Assembly (NCBI RefSeq): GCF_047495875.1
Contig: NC_092458.1
Location: forward strand, 107,696,227 to 107,760,226
Direction: 5' to 3'
Length of the DNA: 64,000 nucleotides
Source: Pithys albifrons albifrons
Taxonomy: Eukaryota > Chordata > Aves > Passeriformes > Thamnophilidae
A model generated the notes under the pieces. It made no database searches and was not told the DNA's origin. It saw nothing but the letters and a program-made list of their open reading frames with translations. Positions 25,096 to 37,470 of this stretch are shown piece by piece. The position numbers were made by a program, and so were the translations under genes. The stretch's first letter is position 1. The number at the start of each line of letters is the position of its first letter.

Positions 25096-27287
25096 TTTTG
25101 ACTTATATATAACTAGGGGGGAAATGGTGAAGGTAGTGATCTACAAATAGACTCTTTGAACATACTTTGTAATTGTGCTTCCTGAGGAGACAACAGAAAA
25201 AGCAGAATGGTTTTATCAACTACTGTTGTAAGCTAGGAGTAGAATTTACTGTAGAAATCTGAAAACTTGATAAAATATTTGCCAAAATCCTTATTCTTTT
25301 CTTGCCCTACTGCAAATACAAAATAACATGTGACCAATAGTTGAATTTTGCTCTTTACATTATGTGGCTTTTTCCTTTTAGGGGGTGACACTGAAGCAGG
25401 TTCAACCCCTTCTGACTTCTTCAAAGACTATATGAGATTCCTTTCCTGTGGAAGTAACAAAAATAGCATTAGGAACAGGATTTTAGATGTCTGCTAACCA
25501 AACTTTGTGTTCCTCTATTCCCCCTGGAAATTCCTTCCTGCTTCTGTTTATGACAGTTCTTATCCATTACATTTTTATTCACTATCCCCTGGCCTTTGTC
25601 TTGGCTTTCTCCATCAGTAATCACCTCAACACACATGCCACAGCTTCTGACCCAGCCTAGCCATGCTGCTCAAGGGATTCTGTGTTAATTCAAAGAGTTG
25701 TACTTACACTTTTTATTTGATCTAAAAGCAGAGTACTTAGCACTCCAAACTTCCTTTAAACAGTCTTTAGTTTATTTTCTAGATTTCCAGATCAAAGACT
25801 GCATGAGGGAAGTTTTCATACACTGCCAGAATAAAGATGTTTAGATAAGAACCTGTAACGAACATTCAAAAGAAACTGCTAGAAACTTAACTCAGCCTGC
25901 CTTGCAACATGAATGAGGCTTCCACACAGCTCTGTGAAGCACCTCTGAATAATTTTGATAAACCTGGCCTTGAAAAAAACTTTTTTCTCCAAAATTGTTC
26001 TGCTTTTAACATTGAGTAAAACTTGATAGGTACTTTTTAATGTAGTAAAATAATGTAGACCAAATGGGTGTTAGTGTACAATGGTACCAATCTGAGTAAC
26101 TACAGCCACAGTAGATGATTTTAATATTGACAGGCAGAAATTACTAGAGATTATGAATTGATTAAAAAATGGGTAACTACTATACCAAAATTGTTATTCT
26201 ACTCTTTTTCTGTAATAATTCAGAATGTAAGAGACCACCAAAATATAATCAGAGCTTTGTCAAACATAGAGTAATGGCACTCAAAGAAAAGAAATACACT
26301 TTCAGTTTTCACTATAAAGATTTCTCTTTAAACATTTGGAATTAAAAATAGAAATTTTCCTACTGTAAGTGTCTGAAGTGCCTATGACAGCAATCCTACT
26401 GTTCAGCTTAATGAGCCTGTCAGTCTAGAATATTAAGCAGTTTGATTTGAACATCTTAAATATTATGTAGATCTAAAATGTTAAATGGTAAGAAAGAGTT
26501 TGGAAAAAGTAATAAGGGACACTTTTCCTACGTGAAAAAAAATCAGTCATCTATCATCTGCTGTTTGCTATTAATTACTGTAGCTTTGATTTCTAGGGAC
26601 TTAAAGAACTCAAATCCAAATTGCCATTGTATTTTAAGACATTTCAAGATGTCCTTATAAGATTCCAGAGATTCTTTCCATTTACGGGCTAACACTCAGC
26701 CCTCATTTCATTTCAATACTTTCCTTGATTATTTGACCCGCAACTGTGGTTTGACTTAGCAGTCTTTGGATTAAGTCACTGCTTACAAATCCAGCAGTTC
26801 AGATGCCCTAACCTTCCTGTGCCAGTCTTGCATCTATACTCTTATTTCTGGTAGAAGTCTCTGCATGTATCAGACAGCAGTTCCAGAGACATTCCTCCCT
26901 TTGCTTTGTTGTGTTGGTGTTAGAAAAAGCTGTATCAGTTTTCCTACATATTCCTAGTCAAAGACATAACTTAAGCAACTGTAAGCTTGTATGCAGGGAC
27001 CAAAAAAAGCACTTTTCTGCAAATATGCTGATCCTGGTATGTTCAGACATCCACAAGATTTTGGAAATATAATCCTTGGTATTTTGATGTTAAGTGGTTT
27101 GAGAGTAGACACTGTAAATTGTGATGGCTAAAATATGAGCACCTTCTTGACTCGGAAGTTGTACATTTCATTTAAGCAAGGTAGATTTATTTCCACTTGA
27201 AAATCAACAAATTCAAGCTCCTTCTATCTAAGCATATGTTGAATCACTGACCATACTCCAGGTTTTGTGACAGGAAAATTAAATAGA

Positions 27288-27552
27288 ATCATAGAATGGT
27301 TTGGGTTGAAGGAGACCATAAGATCATCTCGTTCCAACCCCCCTGCCATGGGCAGGGACACTTTTCACTAGATCAGGTTGCTCAGAGCGCCATCTAACCT
27401 GGCCCTGAACACTTCCAGAGATGGGGCATCCTCACTTCTCCAGGAAACCTGTGCCAGTGCCTTGCCACCCTCACAGTAAAGAATTTCTTCATAATATCTA
27501 ATCTAAACCTGTTCTCATTTTAAAGACATTCCCCTTTTTCCTATCAGTATAG
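27288..27552 (-). mobile_element. CR1 LINE 3'-end fragment
   Basis: Antisense CR1. The plus strand reads AGAATCATAGAATGGTTTGG, CCCCCCTGCCATGGGCAGGG, TCACTAGATCAGGTTGCTCA and CCTCACAGTAAAGAATTTCTTC, the reverse complement of the CR1 C-terminal ORF2 and 3' tail. It is truncated near 27,552. Confidence 0.9.
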
Positions 27553-30096
27553 TTGAAGAGTAAAAATGGATTTCTGGAGGAAAAATAAAAGAAGGAAAAA
27601 AAATTTGGTACTTGGGTATCTATGTCTGTACTACTATGATTAAATTAAATAATGAGCATTTACCTATCCCTGCAAAATCACTAGAGAACAATGGTGAACA
27701 ATTGTTAAAGAACATCAGAATTAAAGGCAGTTTTCTTTGACATATAGATCCCTTCAAAGGTTCTTTACAATTCCCTGAGGAAAAATTTCCCATGTGACCT
27801 GCTGCATTATTTCAATTATTTCAATCACCTGTGCTATTTCTTCCAAAGGACACTGGAAAAGACTTCCAGTGTCTTTTTGTTATATAAGAATTCAAGTCTT
27901 GTAAGCACTTCTGAAAATTTCTCAAGTAAATGCTGTGCAAACTTAGATGAGAATATCTCTTTCCTTTTCTTCTTTACATTGAACTGTTGTTTCTTTTTAA
28001 ATATCAGTATAATAAATCCTGCACACATTTTCACTATTTCCTGCCACCTACACATCTATAGTCGTTACTACATTATTTTGAATTTCATACAAAAGGGTAT
28101 TTACCCTTTTTTACTTAAAAATAATCTTGTTACTTTACTTCAGTTTTTGGCTCATATACTTTAAATCTGACATTTTAATAGATACACCAGTTAAAGAGCT
28201 AGTATATGTTCTTTTTGTTTTTCCCTTTGGAAATGATAAAAAGTAAGTTTTTTGTCTATCTTCTTGCCAGAATCATGGAATACACATTTCCTTTAGATAA
28301 CCTTTCAGCAGGTAATGTGGCAGTGAGATTTAATTACTATTTATATTACAGAAGTCCATAGATACACAGTCCTGGTTACAGGATCTCATTGTGGTAGATG
28401 CTGTTGAAAGCCAATTCTTTCTTCATTCTCAAGATAAGTACCTGCTGGGCCATGGCAGTGCAAAATACCCTATTCTTCTCCAGGTTGTCCTAGAAGTCTG
28501 AGCTATTGCTGATTGTCTGGGCAAGATAAGCTTACAATGTGTTTCTCTTGTCTACAGAAGGCTGACTAAAAAATTTAAGCTGGGAATCAAGTAATAACTT
28601 TTGGTCACCATCATCATGGGCAAGATTTGAACTGCTGTCTGAGATTGAAACATGCTAGATTCCACCATCAGCCACAGTGCTTCAAGCTGTCCAATGTAAA
28701 GAAAAAAAGAAGCTATTTTCTGTTGTGTAGGTAGTAAGCTTCAAATGAGTCTGCCTAGCTGTGGCAGTGAGCAGCTTTGAGGTAATTGCTATTTTGTGTT
28801 TCAGTTCAGAGACAGACGTTATTGGCTTCTGTTTCTGCATGCTAGGCTGGCCCCTTTGCATGTACAGTTTTATTGGTTTTAAAGGAACTCTGTACTGGCA
28901 CAGCTGCTCCCAGTATAATAGGATACACAGCATAGAGGAAAACATTCCCACATGTTTTTCTGATAAAAGTTTGGTGATTTTATATACAATTTAAGCAATT
29001 AAATTCTATAATAGTTTTAACTGTGCAAACTATGCAGAATCGGATAGTTCCTCTAGTGATTATACAAGATACTTGGTGTTTACATTTGTACATAATGGTT
29101 GTTTTGATTAAATGCATACTTTTTAAGGAGAAGTCTTGTTCTGAGCTTCAGAACTTTTTTCTTTTCTGTCTCTTTTCCATTTACTTTTCAAATTTATGTG
29201 AATCTTGACCACTCTTTTAGTCTGCCATGCATGGGAAAGGTACTAGCCCAAATTCTGCTGTGAGGACTCTCTGTGTTTCATCTGCCTTTAATAGGATCAC
29301 ACTTTTAAAAAATGAGTCATTTATAAACATTTAGATCGAAAACTAAATTACATCAGCAGTGAAAAATCATATGACTGAAACATCAATTCTAATTTAAAAG
29401 CATTTCTTGAGACAATGCAAAATGTAATTCTATTGCCAAAGTGAGGCAAGGCTGTTCTGGGACAAAACTAATATAGAAGTCTGACAAATAATGTTAATAA
29501 TCCACTGATATGTATAACTGATGAGAACAGTGTTGACAGCACCATATTGCAGAAGAGAATCATAGCCTGATGGGAACACTACAACCCACTGGTAGAAACA
29601 TGCACGAGCCTCTAATGCTGTTACGGTTGCCACCATAGTGATGGACCAGATTCTCAGAAGCTGAAATCTTTATAAATCAGAAGCTCTTTGGTACCACAAC
29701 AGGCCCTTGGTTTGACTAAAAATGTATCCTTCCAATTAAGGACTGTAGTACAGAAGAAACCATGGTAAACGTAACCTGTCTGTGCTGATGACAGTTTGGA
29801 GACCAAAGATAACAAAGAAAACTCAGGAAGTCTGTCTTCTACAAAAGAATCACTATAAAATAATAAGCTAAATCCTAAGCTAAATTCAAAAGCCATTTAA
29901 GATTGTTACACAATACTGGATGTGTCTACTAGAATTATGAAGTAAATTGATTTGTTAATGACAAATTTTTTTCCTGCATTATTAAATTAAATGCTACCTG
30001 TTATAAAGAATATTTGCCCACCTACAAATGGGTTTCTAAATAATATATATTTACATAGAGGTCTACTTTTATGAAGTTTGGCCCTGTCGATATATC
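27553..30096. other. Intergenic DNA, no gene seen
   Basis: AT-rich unique sequence containing the second copy of a short dispersed repeat (28,317-28,351). No exon or RNA gene is supported. Confidence 0.5.
28317..28351 (+). repeat. Short dispersed repeat, copy 2
   Basis: GTGGCAGTGAGATTTAA then TTACTATTTATATTACAG, nearly identical to the outer parts of 25,043-25,095 about 3.3 kb upstream and in the same orientation. Confidence 0.4.
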
Positions 30097-30160
30097 ATAA
30101 AACCACAGAATTGTTAAGGTTGGAAAAGACTTCAATGATGCCAAGTCCAACTGTTAACTT
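30097..30160 (-). mobile_element. CR1 LINE tail fragment, short
   Basis: ACCACAGAATTGTTAAGGTT followed by GGAAAAGACTTCAATGATG and CCAAGTCCAACTG is the reverse complement of a CR1 3' end. Only about 60 bp is present. Confidence 0.75.
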
Positions 30161-31506
30161 ATGCACATATATATAGTCACATATTTCCATTTTAAAAGCT
30201 GTAATTAAAATGTAAATATTGTTGGCTAATGTAGTTGACTGAAAATATGCACTTGTTATGGAAAGTGTGACATATGTCATTTAATAAGAGAGCATAACAT
30301 TATTTATAATATAATCATGTAGGAATATGGAGCTCAGCTTAAGACTTATTTCAGTATCATTGTGTACAGTAATAAATGTGTTGCTGTATAGCTTAATTTT
30401 CTGATCCTTGGAAGTCAGGGTGCAGTAGCTACACTTAATTTCACATGAATCAGTCTGATTGCACTATGATGAAATACATTTTTCTAAAGAGAATTTCACT
30501 TTTGCGTCTCTCATGTAGGCAGGGTAAGATTTTGTCATCTTCCAGTTATTCATTCTAAATGCTCATTCTTTTATTGAATGATATAATGCCATCTGGAAAC
30601 CTAACCTGCCTTTGGAAATTAAGTTTAACTTGTCGCTTATGGAATGGTTTTATTTTTATGTGCGTGAATTAGGGCAGAGTGTGATTTTGTTAGTTTTCAA
30701 TTAAAAGGAATGTCCAGATAGGGGACTACATTATAAAAAAGAACAAACTAAATTACTCTTGGAATCTTATTTTATCTGTAGTTGATAGAATGTGTCTTTG
30801 ATGTCCTTATTTACATATATTATGCTTTATTCCATAATTGGTGCCTTCATCTTATTAAATAATTAACTTTTTCTTCATTAGACAAAGAAATTAATAACTT
30901 AGATGGAGTTCTGGATATAAGAGAGGGAATAGAAATTCTTGATATGGCAGACAGGTATAATCACAACCCTTACAAATAAGAGATGTTAAGACATATCACT
31001 ATGAAAATATTACTGTATAAGAGGAAATTTCTGACATGGAGAAGGCTGGCTAGACATGGTCAGTGGAAGGACTGGAAGGGATGCAGTGTGTCCTGTTGCA
31101 AAAAATGAACTCATGCTAAAGTCTACAGTGTGGAGACAGCCATAAGCTTGATATGCAGCTTACTGCATTTGGTAGAAAAGCTATTATTTTTAGACACTGT
31201 AGTTGGAAAGGAAAGCATTTCCAATCACAAGAGAGCCCAGGAATGCTCTTCTGGTCTTGTAATGGTGACTGTTCAGTCTGTACAGGAGTTTCTCAATAAA
31301 GGCTCCTAGTACTTCAACAGGAATGGCTTCAATTTGAGGAAAATTAAGCAATTATTTATGTATGTCTTGTGTGTGAAGTTTTATGTAATTTATAACAGAA
31401 GTGAGCGCTACTGGACACTTTAGTATATAAATCTCTGCTAAGAAACCTTGGTGTTTGGTGTCAAACAAAGTACACTTATGTGATCGGAACTTTGTCAGTA
31501 TTGCAA
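30161..31506. other. Intergenic DNA with one exon-like segment
   Basis: AT-rich. At 30,883-30,955 a pyrimidine-rich stretch plus AG is followed by about 73 bp with one open frame and then GT (see findings). The rest shows nothing recognisable. Confidence 0.45.
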
Positions 31507-31785
31507 GTCATAGAATCATAGAACCTTATTAAAATGTGAGCCAGATGAGACCTCTGGAGATCCTGTAGGTCCATCTTCAACATCTAGAGTGTTGTGCAAT
31601 TAAGTTTTTAATATCTCCAGAGACATTGATTCCACAGCCCACTCTGGCATCTGTTTGAAAATGCTGTTTCCTGGCATTTAACTGGAACCCTCCCACACTG
31701 CAACTGGAGTCTGCTGCCTATTGTCCCATCCCTGGGCAGCTCTGAAAAGAGCCTGGTTCAACCTGATCTTTCCAAGTCTGTAAAA
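31507..31785 (-). mobile_element. CR1 LINE fragment, old and diverged
   Basis: The plus strand starts TCATAGAATCATAGAACC and later shows ATCTCCAGAGACATTGATTC and CACAGCCCACTCTGG, the reverse complement of a diverged CR1 3' region. The left boundary is clear and the right boundary is approximate. Confidence 0.7.
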
Positions 31786-34700
31786 AAACCAGCAACTTTG
31801 AAACAACTTTAGTATTTTTGACTGTGGCAGGTTGTGCACTCTTCACATCACAGGTTTTGAGTTTCAGCCACTCCTGCAGTGTGTCACAGATGTATTTCTG
31901 ATATATGCTGTTCTTACCCCTGTAGTACAAAGATGCTGTTACTCTCTACAATGGAAGCTCCAGGGATCTCAAAGGATGGTGTGATGCCATCTTTTACTTG
32001 GCAGGAAAACACAGACCTGTGTTTCAAAAAGCAGTAAACTCACACTTTTTTTGTTTTGTTTTTTGAATGCCACAACTAGAAGCTTCCTTTCACCTCCTCA
32101 TTCTTCCCAGAAAGGAAAAAAAAATGATCCTAGTTTTATGTATGATCTATTTTCAAATTCTTTTTTAACTATGATTTTTTCTTTCTGCTTACTTAATTTT
32201 TCACCAAGCTGCAAAGTGGAAACGACAGTGTATCTTTTATTTTTATGGGTGATAAATGTACTTTCATAGAACAAAAGGAAAGTAGGATGTATAAAATCTT
32301 TACACAGTAATATTGTATCTATAATGCAAATATTTGTGCTTATTACCTGCTCTTAACCTCTTTTACAAATAAAATAATCAAGTAGAATTTATTTTAGGTG
32401 AGGCAAGAAATTATACCATCTTTCTGTTGCCAGTTCTTGCAGATTTAATGAGCTGTGGATGTAAACCCTACGTTGAGCATACGAAGTATAGCAAAAAACT
32501 TGCAATAATTTAATTTACCAAATATTTATCTTACCAGCAGTCTAGAACATTCTTATAATTGTGGTAAGCACTGTAGCTGTACTAGGAATTAAAAATAGTG
32601 CAGACACACTAACGCAGTCTAGCAAAGTAAGGGTATTTCAAAACAGGGTTCTTAGTGTTGCTTGATTGGTATTTCCAGAGGAACACTCTGAAGTCAGATG
32701 CCACAACTGAGGAATTTTTAACGCTGAAGCAGAAGGTGACCCTCTGAGCTGCAAGTAAGAGACACCTGTGAGACAGAGAAAAAAGTACATGCTTCTGGCA
32801 CCATTTGTTTTTTTAATCCACAAGAATGGTTTTAGGAAAGTAGATTACTCAGAATTTTGGTAGCCAGGGACAGCAGAAAAGCTACTGTTCAGCGAGCTTT
32901 GTGAGATAGATCTGACCACAGCACTTACCTTGTTTTAGCAATGTCTTCTTTTCCTGGACTAAGTTCCTGATTTACCTCTCATGTACAATCTTTCTGTGGA
33001 AGACTCTATTGATTGTAGCAGGCGTAATAATCATGCTTCAGCATTTATAAGGATTAAAATCTATAAATTCTGTTCTCTCATCATGTATTCAATAGTCAGA
33101 TGACATCAGAACCCAGTGACCTGGAACAGAAAAGCACAGAGGAAGACAAAAGTCTGTTCTCTGGGAAAGTCCATGCTCACTGTCATTTTTTTCCTTTTTC
33201 TTTTTGTATTTCTAAGGCTGCCTAGTATTCCATGCTCTGAATTATCCTCTGGATCCACCTTTTGCTCTATTCCAGAGTCTAGAAAGATCAGCCTCCTAAC
33301 TGAACTTACTTGCCTACATTTAAATTACATGGTCATTGCACCATGTGTATATTTTTGATATTAAAGATCTCTATTTACTTTCAGCAATTCCCTGTGTGAG
33401 TATTTCTGGTATCCCTAAGAAATTGCGTATGATTCACCTCAACTTAAGCTTTCTTCTTTGAGAAGATAACAAGAGGTTTTTATGGCAACCAGGAAATATG
33501 GTATATTATATACATATGTAACATGAGAATTGTTAATGTTGGTTTAGAAGAAAAATCCTGTGAATGGTAGAACTCACCTGAAGAGAGGGCTATGCTTGTA
33601 ACATTCATTCTTCAAACCTTGAATCTGATTTTTCATATACTAAATATACATTTTAATGCAGATGTGTAAGTCCAGAAAATAAAAATATGAAATATCAGAC
33701 TGGGAAAGCAATGAAACCTTTACTTTTACCCCTGGCACACATCCGATCTCACTCCTGTTTTTCCAAATTAATCCTGCCTCATTTGATGATTGACCTTAGT
33801 TTGAATCAGGGCATTCTTACTGTGCCATTTCCCTGTTCTAAAGTTCCAGTTCAACAATACTCTTTGAACTGAAGCTTTATGGGCACCAACACTGACATGT
33901 CCTTTCCTCATCCTGCTCACACAAGTATTTAATCAGGTGGCATATTGCTCATAGTCAAACAAATAGTTGGCACAATCAGTTCCTCTTACAGACTTTGCTT
34001 TTCAAGTAGAGAACATCTGTCCTATTGGCTGTGTTCATTGGAGGGTATTGAAAGACCAGGGAGACAGACATATGTTTTTTTCATTCCAGTATCTGGACCA
34101 TATCTTACAGTGGAAGCAAACATGCCTGCTCATAGGCCATAGGACAGGTCTGTGACATGTCCTGTGTTTGTAAGACATTACACCTGTGAACTCTGCTGTA
34201 TTGCTCCAGACATCTTTGGATGACCTTTTATTTTATTTTGAGGAATTGTTAACTCTTTTCAAAAAATCAGTGAAATACATACAAGCAAAATCTATTAATG
34301 AAAATGCTTGATTAAATCTGGCTGAAACTTTTCAAAGTTTTGCATAGTTGAAAAGTGATATTCTGTGTAAGTGAATGAATAAAACAGTAGCAACTATAAT
34401 GGATAATCCATTGATTTCCCTGAGAATGTTTATGAGTCATTATACTCTTCTACAGGTACCTCTGTACCTAAGGGTTTTGAAGACTGCATATATCTACAAA
34501 GTGTTCCTGTCCACATCAGCTATTATTAAATTAGATTTATTTGAGAAGCAGAAAAAAAATGAACACTGTGTAGATACTTCCCACTTAAAAGTTTGCAATA
34601 AACAAGTCAGCATTTTCACTAACACTGTGTATTCGAAAAGTCCACTACAAAAGGAAATATTCTTAATATTTCATGTATGTTACACAGACTGTCATCAGAT

Positions 34701-34839
34701 AGTTATGGTGTTCTTGTTTTGTCAATTCACAAGTATGCTGACAAAGATTACCCTTTTGATCACCTTACCCTAATTAGCCTTAATTATAGCCTTCCTCACA
34801 AGGTAGTCTTCAGGTGTAGTAATATACGACAGCAGGTCA
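31786..34839. other. Intergenic DNA, no gene seen
   Basis: AT-rich unique sequence. Open frames such as 34,375-34,773 have no recognisable domain and no exon-like borders. Confidence 0.5.
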
Positions 34840-35384
34840 AGAGAAGTTTCTGTTCCTCTTCTCTGCTCTGGTGAGACCCCACCTCCACTGCTGCCTCCAG
34901 CTCTAGGGTCCCAGCACAGGAAGGACATGGACATGTTGGAATGAGTCCAGAGGAGGCCACCAAATTGGTTAGAGAGATGAAGCACCTCTGCCATGAGGAA
35001 AGGCTGAGGGAATTGGGATTGTTCAACCTGGAAAAGAGAAGGCTTCAGGATGAGCTTTCCAGTACCTGAAGGGAGCTGACAGGAAAGATGGAGAGGGACT
35101 TTTTACAAGAGCCTGTAGTGACAAGACAAGGAGAAATGGCTTCAAAATGACAGAGTAGGTTTAGATTAGATATTACGAGGAAATTCTTTACTGTGAGGGT
35201 GATGAGGCACTAGAACAGGTTGTTGAGGGAAGCTGTGGATGCCCCATCTCGAAAGTGTTCAAGTCCAGGTTGAATGGAGCAACCTGATCTAGTGGAAGAT
35301 GTTCCTGCTCATGGTCAGGGATTGAAACTAGATGATCTTTAAGGTCCTTTTCAACCCAGGCCATTTTGTTATTCTATGGTATTT
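34840..35384 (+). mobile_element. CR1 LINE fragment
   Basis: Sense CR1 from the region encoding SALVRPHL (TCTGCTCTGGTGAGACCCCA) through the [12 protein letters not shown] region to the tail (AACTAGATGATCTTTAAGG, then GTTATTCTATGG). The frame is disrupted by small deletions. It is the closest major repeat to the CpG island, about 370 bp upstream. Confidence 0.88.
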
Positions 35385-35750
35385 ATCTGCAGGTCAGATT
35401 GCAAGTTAAAGTGGACATTGTTCCCTCATTTGCATAGAGGCTTTGGAGTTTTCATCTGTCTTTGTATGGAATAGCAATAATTCTCTCAGATGCTTAAAAA
35501 ACACTGACACTTTCACGTTTGGTGATGGTAAAACAGTTGTCACTGATTGCACACAAGAATCAAGCAAGAATTAACTTGCAGACTATTTATGTGAGTATGT
35601 GTAGGTTGTGTAGATTTTGCAGAAACATGATTCAGGTCCGTTGAGTGGAGAACTTATTAAAAGAATAAATCCCTAGTATATGCAAAATAAAAGTTTTTAA
35701 AAAAAGGAAGAAAGGAAGCAAGCAAGAGGAGATAAAACCTTTTGTGCTCC
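35385..35750. other. Spacer upstream of CpG island
   Basis: AT-rich sequence that ends in an A/G-rich run (about 35,696-35,730) before the abrupt rise in GC at 35,751. Confidence 0.5.
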
Positions 35751-35811
35751 CAAACCCTGCGCGACCAAAGGCATTGCCGGGTGCGGAGGGGCGGCCGCTA
35801 CCCGCCGCCTG

Positions 35812-35826
35812 CCAGTAGGGGGCGCT
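35812..35826 (+). promoter_or_regulatory. Strong CTCF-type binding motif
   Basis: CCAGTAGGGGGCGCT matches the core CTCF motif (CC, A, G/C, variable, AG, GGGGGCGC) at essentially every constrained position. It faces rightward, toward the gene. It lies at the left edge of the CpG island. Occupancy is unknown, and the motif contains a CpG whose methylation could block binding. Confidence 0.7.
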
Positions 35827-35924
35827 CGAGCTTCACCGAGCGGCGCTGCCGCGTCCGCGGCGGGCGGGACCGGGGACACCCCTGGGGGCGGCTGTGTCAC
35901 CTCGGGGGGGGGGGGGAGGAGGGG

Positions 35925-36475
35925 GAGTGTCCCCTCCCGTGGCGGCAGTGTCCCCTCCCGTGGCGGCTGTGTCCCCTCAGAGGGGGCTGTGTCCCCTCAG
36001 GGGGCGGCTGTGTCTCTTCAGAGGGTCTCTGTCCCCTGGAGGAGCTGTTTGTGTCCCCTCTCAGGGCGTCTGTGTCCCCTTATGGTGGGGTCTGTGTCCC
36101 CTCAGGGGTGTCTGTGTCACTTCAGAGGGTGTGTGTGTCCCCTGGAGGAGGTGTTTGTGTCCCCTCCCGGGGTGTTCGTGTCCCCTTGGGGGGAACTGTG
36201 TCCCCTCTCAGGGCGTCTGTGTCTCCTTATGGTGGGGTCTGTGTCCCCTCTCAGGGCGTCTGTGTCTCCTTATAGTGGTGTCTGTGTCTCCTCATGGTGA
36301 GGTCTGTGTCCCCATCACCGCGTGCCTGTGCCCCCAACATGGGGTGTCTGTGCCCCTCCTTACGGGGTGTCTTGTGTCTCCTCACGGGGAAAATGTGCCC
36401 CCTTAATGTGGCGTCTGTGCCCCCCATCACAGTCTGCCTGTGTCCCCCTCACTGGGTGTCTCTGCCCCCCTCCGG
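35925..36475. repeat. GC-rich minisatellite with higher-order repeat
   Basis: Tandem array of degenerate units of roughly 22-27 bp built on TGTGTCCCCTC plus a G-rich half (GGGGGCGGC or TGGTGGGGTC). Longer blocks recur: CTCTCAGGGCGTCTGTGTC followed by TTATGGTGGGGTC appears near 36,058 and again near 36,205 and 36,247. A GGAGGAG block recurs near 36,040 and 36,147. Because units lack stop codons, all three forward frames stay open and give repetitive conceptual peptides with a periodic VSP/CVP pattern. These are not genes. It is preceded by a G-run (from about 35,903). Confidence 0.85.
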
Positions 36476-36902
36476 CATCGGGCGCCGTTAAATTCAGCTT
36501 TCTTCGCGTTGTTGCTTCCCTAATATTCCTCCCTCTTTCTGCTGTGGTGGTTCGGGGTTTGTTCGGAGCATGGGGGGGAGAGGGGCTGTGCTCCCTTGGA
36601 TACTGAGAGGTGAGGCGCCCTCTTCCCCCGCCTCCCTCATCGCCGCCTCCAGGGACCACGAAACTTTCCCGCTTGCGGGAGGTTCGCTGCATCCAAGGGA
36701 CCCAGGAGACTGGAGGCTCCTGGGTTTCGGCAGAGCCCGCCGGTCCCCCAGGCTCTATGAGACACGTGCCATCTTTTGTTTTGTGTTTTATTTTATTTGC
36801 CACCTTTCCTTCCTTTTCCATAGATCGGGCCAGCAGCGAAATCCCTGGGGAATATCCTTTCGAGAGTCTCACTCCCGAGCGCCTGCGTGTGCGCGCGAGA
36901 GG

Positions 36903-36975
36903 GAAAATGAATAATTAGAGAACAGTTCCATGAAATCACTTACCGAAAAATTAGCTGCCCATTAAGGGGGAAGCG
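36903..36975. promoter_or_regulatory. AT-rich island with homeodomain-type ATTA cores
   Basis: Inside the GC-rich promoter region a short AT-rich block contains several ATTA cores (AATAATTAG, AAAAATTAGC, CCCATTAAG). Such a block in a CpG-island promoter may be a conserved regulatory element. This is an inference; no conservation data are available here. Confidence 0.3.
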
Positions 36976-37470
36976 GTGAGGAGCAATCATGTAAATCCTA
37001 CCTACACCCAACTGTAGAGGGGAGGCAGCGAGCCTGATCCCCTGCCCTGCGGCTGCCTCCTGGCATCACCATCCCCATCTTCCTACCCCGGGAGGAGAGA
37101 GAGGAACGCGTGGGTGTGGAGCGCAGTGGTTTAGTCCACACCCCGCAGCCTCCCTTCCCCAGGCAGCCTCGGGAGTCGCGCTCATTCTCCTCCCTCTCCC
37201 TGCCAGCCGGTGTGTCCGCGGCGGCAGGAGGCGGAGGCGGCGGGAGAGGAGGGGAGAGAGGAGCGGAGAGAGGAGCGGCGGACACGCCGGGGCCGCCCGG
37301 GAGAGCCGCGGCAGTGGGAGCGCCCCGAACTCCCCACATCCCCCGCACCCCCGGCATCCCCCGCCGCCACCGCTCGGCAACAGGAGCGGCACCGCGCCGG
37401 GGTCCTGCCCTCCTCCACTTCCCCCTCCGCTTTCAGGGAGGAGGGAGGTGTAGGGGACACTGCTTTATTT

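Larger units (their letters stand above)
24091..27287. other. Intergenic DNA, no gene seen
   Basis: AT-rich unique sequence with one long poly-A run (24,633-24,656) and one member of a short dispersed repeat (25,043-25,095). No coding or RNA feature is supported. Confidence 0.5.
35751..37450. promoter_or_regulatory. CpG island and promoter region
   Basis: GC content rises sharply and CpG dinucleotides become frequent, especially at 35,755-35,900 and 37,190-37,400 (for example CGGCCGC, GCGCGAG and repeated CGGCGG). GC boxes (GGGGCGG) occur at about 35,788 and 35,885. No TATA box is evident, as is usual for CpG-island promoters. Its position about 0.7-2.3 kb ahead of the signal-peptide exon on the plus strand makes it the likely promoter of that gene. 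The start site is not resolvable from sequence and may be dispersed. The island is interrupted by the minisatellite at 35,925-36,475. Confidence 0.75.

Noticed and set aside
34375..34773. 132-codon frame in AT-rich DNA
   Set aside because: The peptide has no recognisable domain and the frame is not bordered by splice sites. It is plausible by chance in a 64-kb window.
35742..36406. Long overlapping open frames in all three forward frames (up to 177 codons)
   Set aside because: They are read from the stop-free minisatellite. The peptides are simple periodic repeats in every frame, which is a property of the array and not a protein.
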